In this document: positions 1-7,837 of the stretch, in pieces
How the letters are laid out: every line of letters starts with the position of its first letter
How positions within the stretch are numbered: the first letter of the stretch is position 1
The notes under the pieces: generated by a model
Told to the model about the DNA's origin: nothing
Seen by the model: the letters and a program-made list of their open reading frames with translations, nothing else
Database searches by the model: none
Translations under genes and position numbers: made by a program
Assembly: GCF_030345705.1 (NCBI RefSeq)
Contig: NZ_JAUASW010000002.1
Coordinates: forward strand, 558,001-622,000
Length of the DNA stretch: 64,000 nucleotides
Source: Pelomonas sp. SE-A7
GTDB lineage: Bacteria > Pseudomonadota > Gammaproteobacteria > Burkholderiales > Burkholderiaceae_C
Direction of reading: 5' to 3'

Positions 1-40
1 GGCTGCTGCCACCGCGTCATGTCCGCTGAATCTCGGGGAT

Positions 41-298
41 TCAGACCGGCGTGACGACGACCGTCTGGCGGTTGTTCTCGCCCTTGACGGCGAACGACAC
101 CTGACCGTCGACCAACGCGAACAGCGTGTGGTCCTTGCCCATACCGACGTTGTTGCCAGCGTGGAACTTGGTGCCGCGCTGACGGACGATGATCGAGCCA
201 GCCGAGATGGTCTGGCCGCCGAACACCTTCACGCCCAGCATCTTGGGCTTCGAGTCACGGCCGTTCCGTGTGGAACCGCCGCCCTTTTTCTGTGCCAT
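41..298 (-). CDS. rpmA: 50S ribosomal protein L27
   Basis: This 85-residue protein is bacterial ribosomal protein L27, a large-subunit protein whose N-terminal tail reaches the peptidyl-transferase centre. It starts MAQKKGGGSTRNGRDS, the typical basic glycine-rich start, and contains the family core VFGGQ and RQRGTKFHAG. The length is normal for the family. The ATG is preceded by AAGGAG seven bases upstream, so the start is firm. It lies 34 bp downstream of rplU on the same strand, the standard rplU-rpmA order. The GTPase gene obgE usually follows but would lie outside the window. Confidence 0.97.
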   Translation of the reverse strand: MAQKKGGGSTRNGRDSKPKMLGVKVFGGQTISAGSIIVRQRGTKFHAGNNVGMGKDHTLFALVDGQVSFAVKGENNRQTVVVTPV

Positions 299-332
299 GG
301 ATTAACTCCTTGAACTGTTGGCGAAAGCCGGT

Positions 333-644
333 TTAGCCATTGACCGCGCTGATTTCCAGCTCGGTGTAGGTTTGGCGATGGCCTTGGCTCTTCTTGTAGT
401 GCTTGCGACGACGCAGCTTGAAGATGCGCACTTTGTCGTGCTTGCCCTGGGCCACAACAGTGGCCTTGACGCTTGCGCCAGCAACCAAGGGAGTGCCGAC
501 CTTCAGCTCAGCGCCGTTACCAACGGCGAGAACTTGGTCGATCACGATCTCTTGGCCAACATCCGCAGCAATCTGTTCTACCTTGATCTTTTCGCCAGCA
601 GCAACCTTGTATTGCTTGCCACCGGTTTTTATGACCGCGTACAT
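333..644 (-). CDS. rplU: 50S ribosomal protein L21
   Basis: This 103-residue protein is ribosomal protein L21, which binds 23S rRNA in the large subunit. It starts MYAVIKTGGKQYKV, the hallmark of the family, and carries the basic stretch FKLRRRKHYKKSQGHR near the C terminus. The reading frame stays open upstream, but the ATG at 644 is chosen because it gives the canonical N terminus and has an AGGG Shine-Dalgarno five bases upstream. It is the first gene of the rplU-rpmA operon and is divergent from ispB. A sigma-70-like promoter can be seen at 753-781. Confidence 0.97.
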   Translation of the reverse strand: MYAVIKTGGKQYKVAAGEKIKVEQIAADVGQEIVIDQVLAVGNGAELKVGTPLVAGASVKATVVAQGKHDKVRIFKLRRRKHYKKSQGHRQTYTELEISAVNG

Positions 645-752
645 ATCAGCCCTTTCAGCAGTGAACGCCTGCGCCCCTCGCCTGACCGTTGCCGGCCTGG
701 CCCCAGGACGCAAGACCCGAACTACGCCCGAACGTCGAGCGCAGAGCCCGCG

Positions 753-781
753 AGTGTAGCAGTTCTGCAAAACAAGGGCAA
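753..781 (-). promoter_or_regulatory. Putative sigma-70 promoter of rplU-rpmA
   Basis: On the minus strand a -35 box TTGCCC (776-781) and a -10 box TACACT (753-758) are separated by exactly 17 bp. Transcription would start near 745, giving a leader of about 100 bases before rplU. The boxes match consensus at four or more positions each. No start-site data are available. Confidence 0.5.
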
Positions 782-853
782 ACCCTACACAAGCGGCGCC
801 TCGGCGGAAGCGACTCAACGCACCACCTCGCAAGAGCATCCAGGAGCTGTTTC

Positions 854-859
854 TATAAT
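854..859 (+). promoter_or_regulatory. Putative -10 box of ispB
   Basis: A perfect TATAAT lies on the plus strand in the rplU/ispB divergent spacer. The expected start near 866 leaves a leader of about 20 bases before the proposed TTG start codon at 888. No convincing -35 box is seen at the right distance, so the promoter may depend on an activator or be weak. Confidence 0.4.
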
Positions 860-887
860 TCCGTCTTCATTTCACAGTGAGCCAAGA

Positions 888-1883
888 TTGCAAGCCGCGT
901 CTGCCTCGTCCCAATCCCCTGTCGCCGAGGTCCTCGCGGCATTGAACGCCGAAATGCTCGAGGTCGATGCCGTGATCGCGCGTCGACTGCAGTCGGACGT
1001 GGCCCTGATCAACCAGATCGGTCACTACATCGTCCATGCAGGCGGCAAACGAATGCGGCCAAAGCTGGTGCTGCTGTTCGCAAATGCACTGGGCTTTCGG
1101 GCCCCCGCGCGATTCGAGCTTGCCGCGGTCGTCGAATTCATCCACACGGCAACTTTGCTGCACGACGACGTCGTCGATGAATCGTCGCTGCGCCGAGGCA
1201 AGGCAACGGCCAACGCCCTTTTCGGCAATGCCGCCAGCGTCCTGGTCGGCGACTTCCTGTACTCCCGCGCCTTCCAGATGATGGTGGCAGTCGATCGCAT
1301 GCGGGTGCTCGAAGTGCTTGCCGAGGCCACGAATGTGATCGCTGAAGGCGAAGTGCTGCAGTTGATGAACATGCACGACCCTGACGTTTCGGTGGAGAGC
1401 TATCTACGCGTTATTCGCTACAAGACAGCCAAGCTATTCGAAGCCAGTGCACGCCTTGGTGCGGTCCTGGCGAAAGCCAAGCCGGAAGTCGAGGAAGCCT
1501 GCGCAGCCTATGGTCGCAGCCTAGGCACTGCTTTCCAGCTGATTGATGACCTGCTGGACTATGAGGGCGACTCCCACGAGCTCGGCAAAAACGTTGGCGA
1601 CGATCTGCGCGAGGGGAAACCCACGCTGCCGTTGCTTGTAGCCATGGAGCGAGGCAGCGCCGACCAACGCCAAATGATCCGCCATGCCATCGAGCATGGC
1701 GAAGTTGAACGTCTCGGAGACATCGTGCAGATCGTGCGAGCCACGGGCGCCATCGAAGCTACGCGCGATGCGGCGCGAACAGAAGCGCAGAAAGCACGCG
1801 AAGCACTGAACGCACTCCCACTTAACAAGTGGCGCGAATCTCTGCTAGAATTCGCCTTTCAGTCAGTTGAGCGAACTTCTTGA
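888..1883 (+). CDS. ispB: Polyprenyl (octaprenyl-type) diphosphate synthase
   Basis: This all-trans polyprenyl diphosphate synthase elongates farnesyl diphosphate with isopentenyl units to make the ubiquinone side chain. The two aspartate-rich metal-binding motifs are visible: DDVVD at about residues 93-97 and DDLLD at about 220-224. GGKRMRP and the TATAN/FGNAASVLVGDF blocks closely match IspB. There is no good ATG at the expected position. TTG at 888 gives 331 residues and sits about 20 bases after a TATAAT box. TTG at 942 or ATG at 954 are alternatives. The exact chain length (C40 or other) cannot be read from the sequence. It is followed closely by a tRNA gene. Confidence 0.93.
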   Translation: MQAASASSQSPVAEVLAALNAEMLEVDAVIARRLQSDVALINQIGHYIVHAGGKRMRPKLVLLFANALGFRAPARFELAAVVEFIHTATLLHDDVVDESSLRRGKATANALFGNAASVLVGDFLYSRAFQMMVAVDRMRVLEVLAEATNVIAEGEVLQLMNMHDPDVSVESYLRVIRYKTAKLFEASARLGAVLAKAKPEVEEACAAYGRSLGTAFQLIDDLLDYEGDSHELGKNVGDDLREGKPTLPLLVAMERGSADQRQMIRHAIEHGEVERLGDIVQIVRATGAIEATRDAARTEAQKAREALNALPLNKWRESLLEFAFQSVERTS

Positions 1884-1942
1884 TCGCTTGATTGAAGAGA
1901 GCTGACGCCTCGCGCCCTCCCGGGCCAAGAGGCTTCGGAAAT

Positions 1943-2019
1943 CGGGGTGTAGCTTAGCCTGGTAGAGCGCTACGTTCGGGACGTAGAGGCCGGAGGTTCG
2001 AATCCTCTCACCCCGACCA
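1943..2019 (+). tRNA. tRNA-Pro (anticodon CGG)
   Basis: This 77-base sequence folds as a cloverleaf. It has a 7-bp acceptor stem CGGGGTG/CACCCCG, a D arm with AGCCTGGTAGAGC, a 5-bp anticodon stem CTACG/CGTAG with loop TTCGGGA (anticodon CGG, reading CCG), a T arm with TTCGAAT, and an encoded CCA end at 2017-2019. The Pro identity follows from the anticodon. It lies 59 bp after ispB on the same strand. Confidence 0.95.
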
Positions 2020-2171
2020 AATCCTCTCTTCAATCCAAACCCTGGCACATTCGTGCCCCAGCGGAAAATCCTGGTTTCAAGCCCAAAGTGTTGCGTCGCT
2101 CATGCGCAGGACAAGGCTGCGCCATGTGCGCACACCGTCACAGCGCGCGCTCGCCCCGGGAAAAAGCTCGG

Positions 2172-2200
2172 TTTACAGTGTGAAATCGATGGGTCATCAT
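2172..2200 (+). promoter_or_regulatory. Putative sigma-70 promoter of the pilB operon
   Basis: A -35-like TTTACA (2172-2177) and a -10-like CATCAT (2195-2200) have a 17-bp spacer. They lie about 55 bp upstream of the pilB GTG start. The -10 overlaps a perfect inverted repeat at 2191-2205. The call rests on box similarity only. Confidence 0.35.
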
Positions 2201-2205
2201 GACCC
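2191..2205. repeat. 15-bp hyphenated palindrome upstream of pilB
   Basis: GGGTCA-TCA-TGACCC is a perfect inverted repeat with 6-bp arms and a 3-bp centre. It overlaps the putative -10 box of the pilB promoter, a typical place for a repressor operator. The cognate regulator is unknown and no regulator gene adjoins it. Confidence 0.45.
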
Positions 2206-2256
2206 GCCCTCACGGAACATGCGGGTTGCTATTGCCCGCCTTGAGATCGCATTCAC

Positions 2257-3981
2257 GTGGACACCACCTTGGCCGAGTCGACCCATTCCTCCCTGTCAGG
2301 AGTTGCGCGCGTGCTCGTCCATGCTGGCAAGCTGCCGGTCAAGACGGTGGAGGACTTGGTCCGCCAGGCCAAGGAGAAAAAGACCAGCTTCGTCGGTGCC
2401 CTGATGGCGGCTTCTGCCCTGCCTGCTGCCGACCTGGCGCACACGCTGTCGCATGCCCTGGCGCTGCCGGTGCTGGATCTGAATTCCATCGACCAGCAGA
2501 AGTTGCCGCAGAACATCATCGACGCCAAGTTGATGCACCAGTACAACGTGGTGGTGCTGGGCCGTCGCGGCAGTCGCCTGTTCATTGGCGGCGCCGATCC
2601 CACCGACCAAGAGGTCGTCGAGCGGATCAAGTTCGCCACCCAACTGTCGCCTGAATGGGTGATCGTCGAGTACGACAAGCTTGGCAAGATGCTGCAGGGC
2701 ACTGGATCGAGCGCAAGCGAAGTCCTTGAATCGATCGCCGGCGGAGACTTCGAATTCGATGTCTCCGAAGAAGACCCGACCGCCCAACAGGAAGCGTCCG
2801 ACATTTCGGCCGACGTTGAAGACGCCCCTGTCGTGCGCTTCCTGCAGAAGATGCTGATCGACGCCATCAACATGCGTGCGTCCGACCTGCACTTCGAGCC
2901 CTACGAATACCACTACCGGGTCCGCTTCCGCGTCGACGGGGAACTGCGTGAGATCACCCAGCCGCCCGTGGCAATCAAGGACAAGTTGTCGTCGCGAATC
3001 AAGGTGATTTCGCGCCTGGACATTGCTGAACGTCGTGTTCCGCAGGACGGCCGGATGAAGCTGAAGTTCGGCGCTAAGGCCATCGACTTCCGCGTCAGTA
3101 CGCTGCCGACCTTGTTCGGCGAAAAGATCGTGATTCGTATCCTCGACCCCTCGTCAGCCAAGCTCGGCATCGAGGCCCTAGGCTACGAAAAGATCGAGAA
3201 GGAGCGGCTGCTGGGATGCATCAGCCGCCCCTATGGCATGGTGCTTGTCACCGGACCGACCGGCTCGGGCAAGACGGTGTCGCTCTACACCTGCCTGAAC
3301 ATTCTGAATCAGCCCGGCGTCAATATCTCGACAGTCGAGGATCCGGCCGAAATCAACCTGCCCGGCATCAACCAGGTCAATGTCAATGACAAGGCCGGAC
3401 TGACCTTTTCCGCAGCCCTGAAGTCCTTCCTCCGCCAGGATCCGGACATCATCATGGTCGGCGAGATCCGCGACCTGGAAACCGCCGACATCGCGATCAA
3501 AGCGGCACAGACCGGCCACATGGTGATGTCCACGCTGCACACCAACGACGCGCCGACGACGCTGACCCGATTGATGAACATGGGCGTCGCACCATTCAAT
3601 ATCGCGTCAAGCGTGCTGCTGATCACCGCCCAACGTCTTACGCGACGCCTGTGCGAAAGCTGCAAGACCCCAGCCGACTATCCACGCGATGCCCTGATAC
3701 GCGCCGGCTATGCTGAAGAAGACCTGGACGGCAGCTGGAAGCCTTACCGAGCCGTCGGCTGCAGCAGTTGCAACAATGGTTACCGGGGCCGGGTCGGCAT
3801 TTACCAAGTGATGCCAGTGACCGAAGCCATCCAACGCATCATCCTGACCCAGGGCACGGCCATGGACATCGCCGCCCAGGCGCAAGCCGAAGGAGTACGT
3901 GATCTGCGCCAGTCCGGGCTGGTCAAGGTGCGCGTTGGCGTGACAACGCTGGAAGAAGTGCTCGCGGCCACCAATGAATAA
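2257..3981 (+). CDS. pilB: Type IV pilus extension ATPase PilB
   Basis: This 574-residue protein is the cytoplasmic hexameric ATPase that drives pilus polymerisation. The N-terminal two-fifths is the MshEN/GspE-N type domain that contacts the inner-membrane platform. The C-terminal part is the secretion ATPase. It shows Walker A GPTGSGKT (residues 333-340), a Walker B region ending MVGEIRD (about 400-406) and a zinc-binding tetracysteine with CESC and CSSC. The start is a GTG. The family usually has about 560-575 residues, so the gene is complete. It leads pilB-pilC-pilD-coaE in one direction with short gaps. The paralogous retraction ATPase gene pilT is not in the window. Confidence 0.96.
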   Translation: MDTTLAESTHSSLSGVARVLVHAGKLPVKTVEDLVRQAKEKKTSFVGALMAASALPAADLAHTLSHALALPVLDLNSIDQQKLPQNIIDAKLMHQYNVVVLGRRGSRLFIGGADPTDQEVVERIKFATQLSPEWVIVEYDKLGKMLQGTGSSASEVLESIAGGDFEFDVSEEDPTAQQEASDISADVEDAPVVRFLQKMLIDAINMRASDLHFEPYEYHYRVRFRVDGELREITQPPVAIKDKLSSRIKVISRLDIAERRVPQDGRMKLKFGAKAIDFRVSTLPTLFGEKIVIRILDPSSAKLGIEALGYEKIEKERLLGCISRPYGMVLVTGPTGSGKTVSLYTCLNILNQPGVNISTVEDPAEINLPGINQVNVNDKAGLTFSAALKSFLRQDPDIIMVGEIRDLETADIAIKAAQTGHMVMSTLHTNDAPTTLTRLMNMGVAPFNIASSVLLITAQRLTRRLCESCKTPADYPRDALIRAGYAEEDLDGSWKPYRAVGCSSCNNGYRGRVGIYQVMPVTEAIQRIILTQGTAMDIAAQAQAEGVRDLRQSGLVKVRVGVTTLEEVLAATNE

Positions 3982-4031
3982 TTCGCAGGCGCATACAAGC
4001 AGCCTGCCAGGGCCCCTGCCCAGGAGTATCT

Positions 4032-5255
4032 ATGGCAACTAGTGCATCGGCGGCAGCCAAGGTCAAGGACTTCGTCTTCGAATGGGAAGGCAAGGACCGC
4101 AATGGCAAGGTGGTCCGCGGCGAGATCCGAGCCGGCGGCGAAGCCATGGTCAGTGCCACCTTGCGCCGCCAGGGCATCCTCGTCAGCAAGGTCAAGAAGC
4201 GCCGTGCCAGCGGTGGCAAGTCCATCAGTCAAAAGGACATTGCCGTCTTCACCCGTCAGTTGGCCACCATGATGCGAGCTGGCGTACCGCTGCTGCAGGC
4301 CTTCGACATCGTTGCGCGCGGTAGCACCAACCCAAGGCTGACCCGACTGCTGAACGACATCCGCCAGGACGTGGAGACCGGCACCAGTCTGTCTGCCGCT
4401 TTCCGCAAGCACCCGATGTACTTCGATGCGCTGTACTGCAACCTGGTCGAAGCCGGCGAGTCGGGCGGTATCCTGGAAGCCCTGCTGGACCGCCTGGCCA
4501 TCTACCAGGAAAAGACGGTTGCGCTGAAGAACAAGATCAAGTCGGCCCTGACCTATCCCATCGCCGTGATGGTGGTGGCCTTCGTGGTCGTGGCCGTGAT
4601 CATGATCTTCGTGGTGCCGTCGTTCAAGGACGTGTTCACGTCTTTCGGCGCCGATCTGCCTGCGCCGACGCTGGCCGTGATCGCCCTGTCCGAGTTCTTC
4701 GTCAGCTACTGGTGGCTGGTCTTCGGCACGCTGGGTGGTGGCATCTACTTCTTCCTGCAGACCTGGAAACGCTCCGAGAAGATGCAGAAGGCCATGGACC
4801 GGCTGTTGCTCAGAATCCCGGTCTTCGGCGACCTGCTCTACAAGTCGGCCGTGGCGCGCTGGACCCGCACCCTTTCAACGATGTTCGCCGCCGGCGTGCC
4901 GCTGGTGGAGGCGCTGGATTCGGTCGGAGGCGCCTCCGGCAACGCCGTGTTCACCGAAGCAACCGAGAAGATCCAGCGCGACGTGTCCACGGGCGCGGCG
5001 CTGACGACCTCGATGCAGACCACGGGCATCTTCCCGACCATGGTGCTGCAGATGGCCTCCATCGGCGAAGAATCCGGCTCGCTGGACCACATGCTGGGCA
5101 AGGCGGCCGAGTTCTACGAGGACGAGGTCGACGAGGCGGTCAAGGCCCTGTCGAGCCTGATGGAGCCCATCATCATCGTGTTCCTCGGTACTGTCATCGG
5201 CGGCATCGTCGTTGCCATGTACATGCCTATCTTCAAGCTCGGCCAGGTGGTCTGA
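4032..5255 (+). CDS. pilC: Type IV pilus inner-membrane platform protein PilC
   Basis: This 407-residue polytopic protein forms the inner-membrane platform on which PilB assembles pilin subunits. It has two repeated T2SSF domains, each with the FTRQLATMMRAGVPL / WTRTLSTMFAAGVPL signature, and about three transmembrane segments (near residues 175-200, 220-245 and 375-400). The C-terminal block MEPIIIVFLGTVIGGIVV is typical. The ATG start lies 50 bp after pilB. The length matches the family, and the position between pilB and pilD supports the assignment. Confidence 0.96.
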   Translation: MATSASAAAKVKDFVFEWEGKDRNGKVVRGEIRAGGEAMVSATLRRQGILVSKVKKRRASGGKSISQKDIAVFTRQLATMMRAGVPLLQAFDIVARGSTNPRLTRLLNDIRQDVETGTSLSAAFRKHPMYFDALYCNLVEAGESGGILEALLDRLAIYQEKTVALKNKIKSALTYPIAVMVVAFVVVAVIMIFVVPSFKDVFTSFGADLPAPTLAVIALSEFFVSYWWLVFGTLGGGIYFFLQTWKRSEKMQKAMDRLLLRIPVFGDLLYKSAVARWTRTLSTMFAAGVPLVEALDSVGGASGNAVFTEATEKIQRDVSTGAALTTSMQTTGIFPTMVLQMASIGEESGSLDHMLGKAAEFYEDEVDEAVKALSSLMEPIIIVFLGTVIGGIVVAMYMPIFKLGQVV

Positions 5256-5273
5256 GCAAGCGCTCTCCTCTTC

Positions 5274-6203
5274 ATGATTGCAGACTACGGCTGGCTTCTC
5301 ACCCCCTGGGCCCTAGGCATCCTGGGCCTTTGCATAGGCAGTTTCCTGAACGTCGTCATCCACCGGATCCCGTTGATGCTGGAGCGTCAATGGACGTCGG
5401 ATGCTGCTGCGCAGCTGACCGAATCGGACGATGTCCAGAAGGCCTCTGGCCTTGCCAAGGCCGATGCCGACAAAGTCGCCAACGCGGCCAACATGCTGGT
5501 CAAGCAACTCGACCAGCAAGCACCGCTGAGCCTGTCCAAGCCACGCTCGCGCTGCCCGCATTGCGGCCACCAACTGGCCTGGCACGAGAATATTCCGCTG
5601 CTTGGCTGGCTGCGCCTGGGCGGCAAATGCGCTCACTGCAAGGCGTCGATCTCCAAGCGCTACCCGCTGATCGAGCTGACCACCGGCTTGATGTTCGCTG
5701 CCCTGTCGTGGCGTTTCGGCGCACAGCCGACCACCTTGCTGTGGTGCGGATTCGCGGCCACGCTGCTGGCGCTGGCCGCGATCGACTGGGACACCACCCT
5801 GCTGCCCGACTCACTCAATCAGCCTCTGCTGTGGGCCGGCCTGTTAGCCGCCCACTTGGGCTGGACCGTGCCCATGCACGTCTCGCTGGCCGGCGCAATG
5901 CTCGGTTATCTGTCGCTCTGGTCGGTCTACTGGCTGTTCAAGCTGGCGACCGGCAAGGAAGGCATGGGCTATGGCGACTTCAAGCTGCTGGCCGCCCTGG
6001 GGGCCTGGTTGGGCTGGAAGATGATCCTTCCCATCGTGCTGGGCGCCTCGGTCATCGGTGCCATCGTCGGCATCGCGATGAAGATGTCCAGCAGCCTGCG
6101 TGAAGGCCGCTATGTGCCGTTCGGCCCCTTCCTGGCGGGTGGCGGCTTCGTCGTGCTCTTTGCCGGCTCGGAGCGCGTGCTGGGCTGGCTGGGCTGGGTC
6201 TGA
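5274..6203 (+). CDS. pilD: Prepilin peptidase / N-methyltransferase PilD
   Basis: This inner-membrane aspartic peptidase removes leader peptides from type IV prepilins and methylates the new N terminus. It has the first-helix motif GSFLNVVIHR and a zinc-type tetracysteine (Cys94, Cys97, Cys119, Cys122). The catalytic aspartates lie in the IDWDTTLLPD region and in GYGDFKLL. The segment between the first helix and the cysteine cluster is about 25 residues longer than in the Pseudomonas enzyme I recall and is Ala/Lys/Asp-rich. Its substrates probably include the minor pilins encoded at 22.6-26.1 kb. It starts 18 bp after pilC. Confidence 0.95.
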   Translation: MIADYGWLLTPWALGILGLCIGSFLNVVIHRIPLMLERQWTSDAAAQLTESDDVQKASGLAKADADKVANAANMLVKQLDQQAPLSLSKPRSRCPHCGHQLAWHENIPLLGWLRLGGKCAHCKASISKRYPLIELTTGLMFAALSWRFGAQPTTLLWCGFAATLLALAAIDWDTTLLPDSLNQPLLWAGLLAAHLGWTVPMHVSLAGAMLGYLSLWSVYWLFKLATGKEGMGYGDFKLLAALGAWLGWKMILPIVLGASVIGAIVGIAMKMSSSLREGRYVPFGPFLAGGGFVVLFAGSERVLGWLGWV

Positions 6204-6220
6204 ACCCTGCTTCTTCTGCC

Positions 6221-6814
6221 ATGCGAATAGGCCTGACCGGCGGCATAGGCAGCGGCAAGAGCACGGTATCGCGCTGCTGGGAGCAGATGGGCGCCACCGT
6301 CATCGACAGCGACTCGATCGCCCGCGAACTGACCCTTGCCGGCGGTGCGGCCATGGCACTGATCGTGGCCGAATTCGGCCCAAGCATACGGTCCGCCGAT
6401 GGCTCGCTGGACCGGCAGCGCATGCGCGAATTGGCCTTCACCGAAGCCGATGCCAAGAAGCGCCTGGAAGCCATCCTCCATCCGCTAATTGGCGCCCAGA
6501 CGGAGGCGCGTGCTGCCGCGGCGGGCACCGAGTTCATCGTGTTCGATGTGCCCCTGCTGGTCGAATCTGGTCGCTGGCGAACCAAGGTGGACCGGGTGCT
6601 CGTGGTCGAATGCCTCGAAGCCACCCAGATCGAGCGCGTCGTCCAACGATCAGGCTGGACACGCGAAGCCGTCGAAGCCGTGATGGCCCAGCAAGCCAGC
6701 CGCGCTCAACGCCGTGCCGCTGCCGATGCCGTGATCTACAACGAGGCCGTGAAGCTGGCCGAACTGCAGCGCCAAATCAAGGCCCTGGCGCGGCATTGGC
6801 GGCCAAAACCCTAG
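6221..6814 (+). CDS. coaE: Dephospho-CoA kinase
   Basis: This 197-residue enzyme phosphorylates the 3'-hydroxyl of dephospho-CoA, the last step of coenzyme A synthesis. The N terminus MRIGLTGGIGSGKST holds the P-loop, and DSDSIARELT follows as the usual substrate-binding block. The family motif FDVPLLVESG is present mid-protein. The length is normal. It follows pilD by 17 bp, and the pilD-coaE-zapD-yacG order is common in beta- and gammaproteobacteria. Confidence 0.95.
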   Translation: MRIGLTGGIGSGKSTVSRCWEQMGATVIDSDSIARELTLAGGAAMALIVAEFGPSIRSADGSLDRQRMRELAFTEADAKKRLEAILHPLIGAQTEARAAAAGTEFIVFDVPLLVESGRWRTKVDRVLVVECLEATQIERVVQRSGWTREAVEAVMAQQASRAQRRAAADAVIYNEAVKLAELQRQIKALARHWRPKP

Positions 6815-6884
6815 AGTTGTTATGAAACAATCGGGCCCTTCGCGAACGAGCATCCGCTTGCCGCCGCACCGCTGCTGTTGAGGA

Positions 6885-7649
6885 ATGGCCCCCTTGGTCC
6901 TATACGAATACCCGTTCAACGAGAGCATCCGCACGATGCTGCGTCTGGAACATCTGTTCGACCGCCTGGGGCAACTGATCCCTCGCGAAACCCCGCTGGA
7001 CCATCATTTCGCGCTGACGACCATCTTCGAGATCATGGACGTGGCCTCACGGGCCGACCTCAAGTCCGACCTGATGAAGGAGCTGGAGCGCCACAAGGCC
7101 CAGTTCAACAGCTACCGGGGCAACCCGGCCATCGCCGAAGCCGCGCTGGACGAGGTGATCGCCCGCATAGACCACGCCTACGCCGGCCTCAACCAGCTGC
7201 AAGGCAAGGCCGGCCAGGCCCTGACCTCGAACGAATGGCTGATGAGCATTCGCAGCCGCATCAGCATCCCCGGTGGCACCTGCGAATTCGACCTGCCGGC
7301 CTACTACAGCTGGCAGCAGTTCCTGCCGGCGCGCCGCCGCAAGGACCTGATCACCTGGACCCAGTCGCTGATGCCGCTGGCCGAAGGCCTCAACGTGCTG
7401 CTGGGCCTGCTGCGGGATTCGGGCACGCCGCACAAGGTGGCAGCCCAGAGCGGCCAGTACCAGCAGAGCCTGGGCGCCGGCCGTTCGTTCCAGCTGCTGC
7501 GCCTCAAGATCGACCCCAGCCTGGGCCTGATCCCCGAGATCAGCGGCAACCGCCTGATGGTGTCCATCCGGCTGATGCGTCAGGACGAGGAAGGCCGCCT
7601 CAAGTCCGCCCAGCAGGACGCCAGCTTCGAGCTGACGCTGTGCGCATGA
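6885..7649 (+). CDS. zapD: Cell division protein ZapD
   Basis: ZapD is a cytosolic FtsZ-binding protein that bundles FtsZ filaments and stabilises the Z ring. The N terminus LVLYEYPFNESIRTMLRLE and the block LFDRLGQLIPRETPLDHH match the family, as does the length of about 250 residues. The start is debatable. ATG at 6885 abuts the Shine-Dalgarno TGAGGA. TTG at 6894 lies nine bases after it and would give the usual family N terminus (251 residues). The last codons overlap yacG in an ATGA arrangement, which points to translational coupling. Confidence 0.94.
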   Translation: MAPLVLYEYPFNESIRTMLRLEHLFDRLGQLIPRETPLDHHFALTTIFEIMDVASRADLKSDLMKELERHKAQFNSYRGNPAIAEAALDEVIARIDHAYAGLNQLQGKAGQALTSNEWLMSIRSRISIPGGTCEFDLPAYYSWQQFLPARRRKDLITWTQSLMPLAEGLNVLLGLLRDSGTPHKVAAQSGQYQQSLGAGRSFQLLRLKIDPSLGLIPEISGNRLMVSIRLMRQDEEGRLKSAQQDASFELTLCA

Positions 7650-7837
7650 GCGACGACGTCAAGCCCCGCATCGTCAGCTGCCCCAGCTGTGGCGGCGACA
7701 GTGTGTTCGCGCCCAGCAATCAGTGGCGCCCATTCTGCAGCGAGCGCTGCCGCCATATCGACCTGGGCGCCTGGGCCAGCGAAAGCTTCCGCGTCGAGGC
7801 CAGCCCGCCGGCCGAAGGCCAGGACCTAGAGCAATAG
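7646..7837 (+). CDS. yacG: DNA gyrase inhibitor YacG (zinc-binding)
   Basis: This 63-residue zinc protein belongs to the YacG family, which binds GyrB and inhibits gyrase in E. coli. The paired cysteines CPSCGG and FCSERCRHIDLGAW are diagnostic. The ATG overlaps the zapD stop (ATGA), so the two are probably co-translated. The final 12 bp overlap the end of the convergent HAD gene. The assignment is confident from motif and neighbourhood, although the gene is short and shares its frame with a longer spurious ORF. Confidence 0.93.
   Translation: MSDDVKPRIVSCPSCGGDSVFAPSNQWRPFCSERCRHIDLGAWASESFRVEASPPAEGQDLEQ

Noticed and set aside
4712..6103. A 463-codon open frame across pilC and pilD on the same strand
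   Set aside because: It lies in another frame over two well-supported genes and is rich in Arg/Gly/His as such shadows are.
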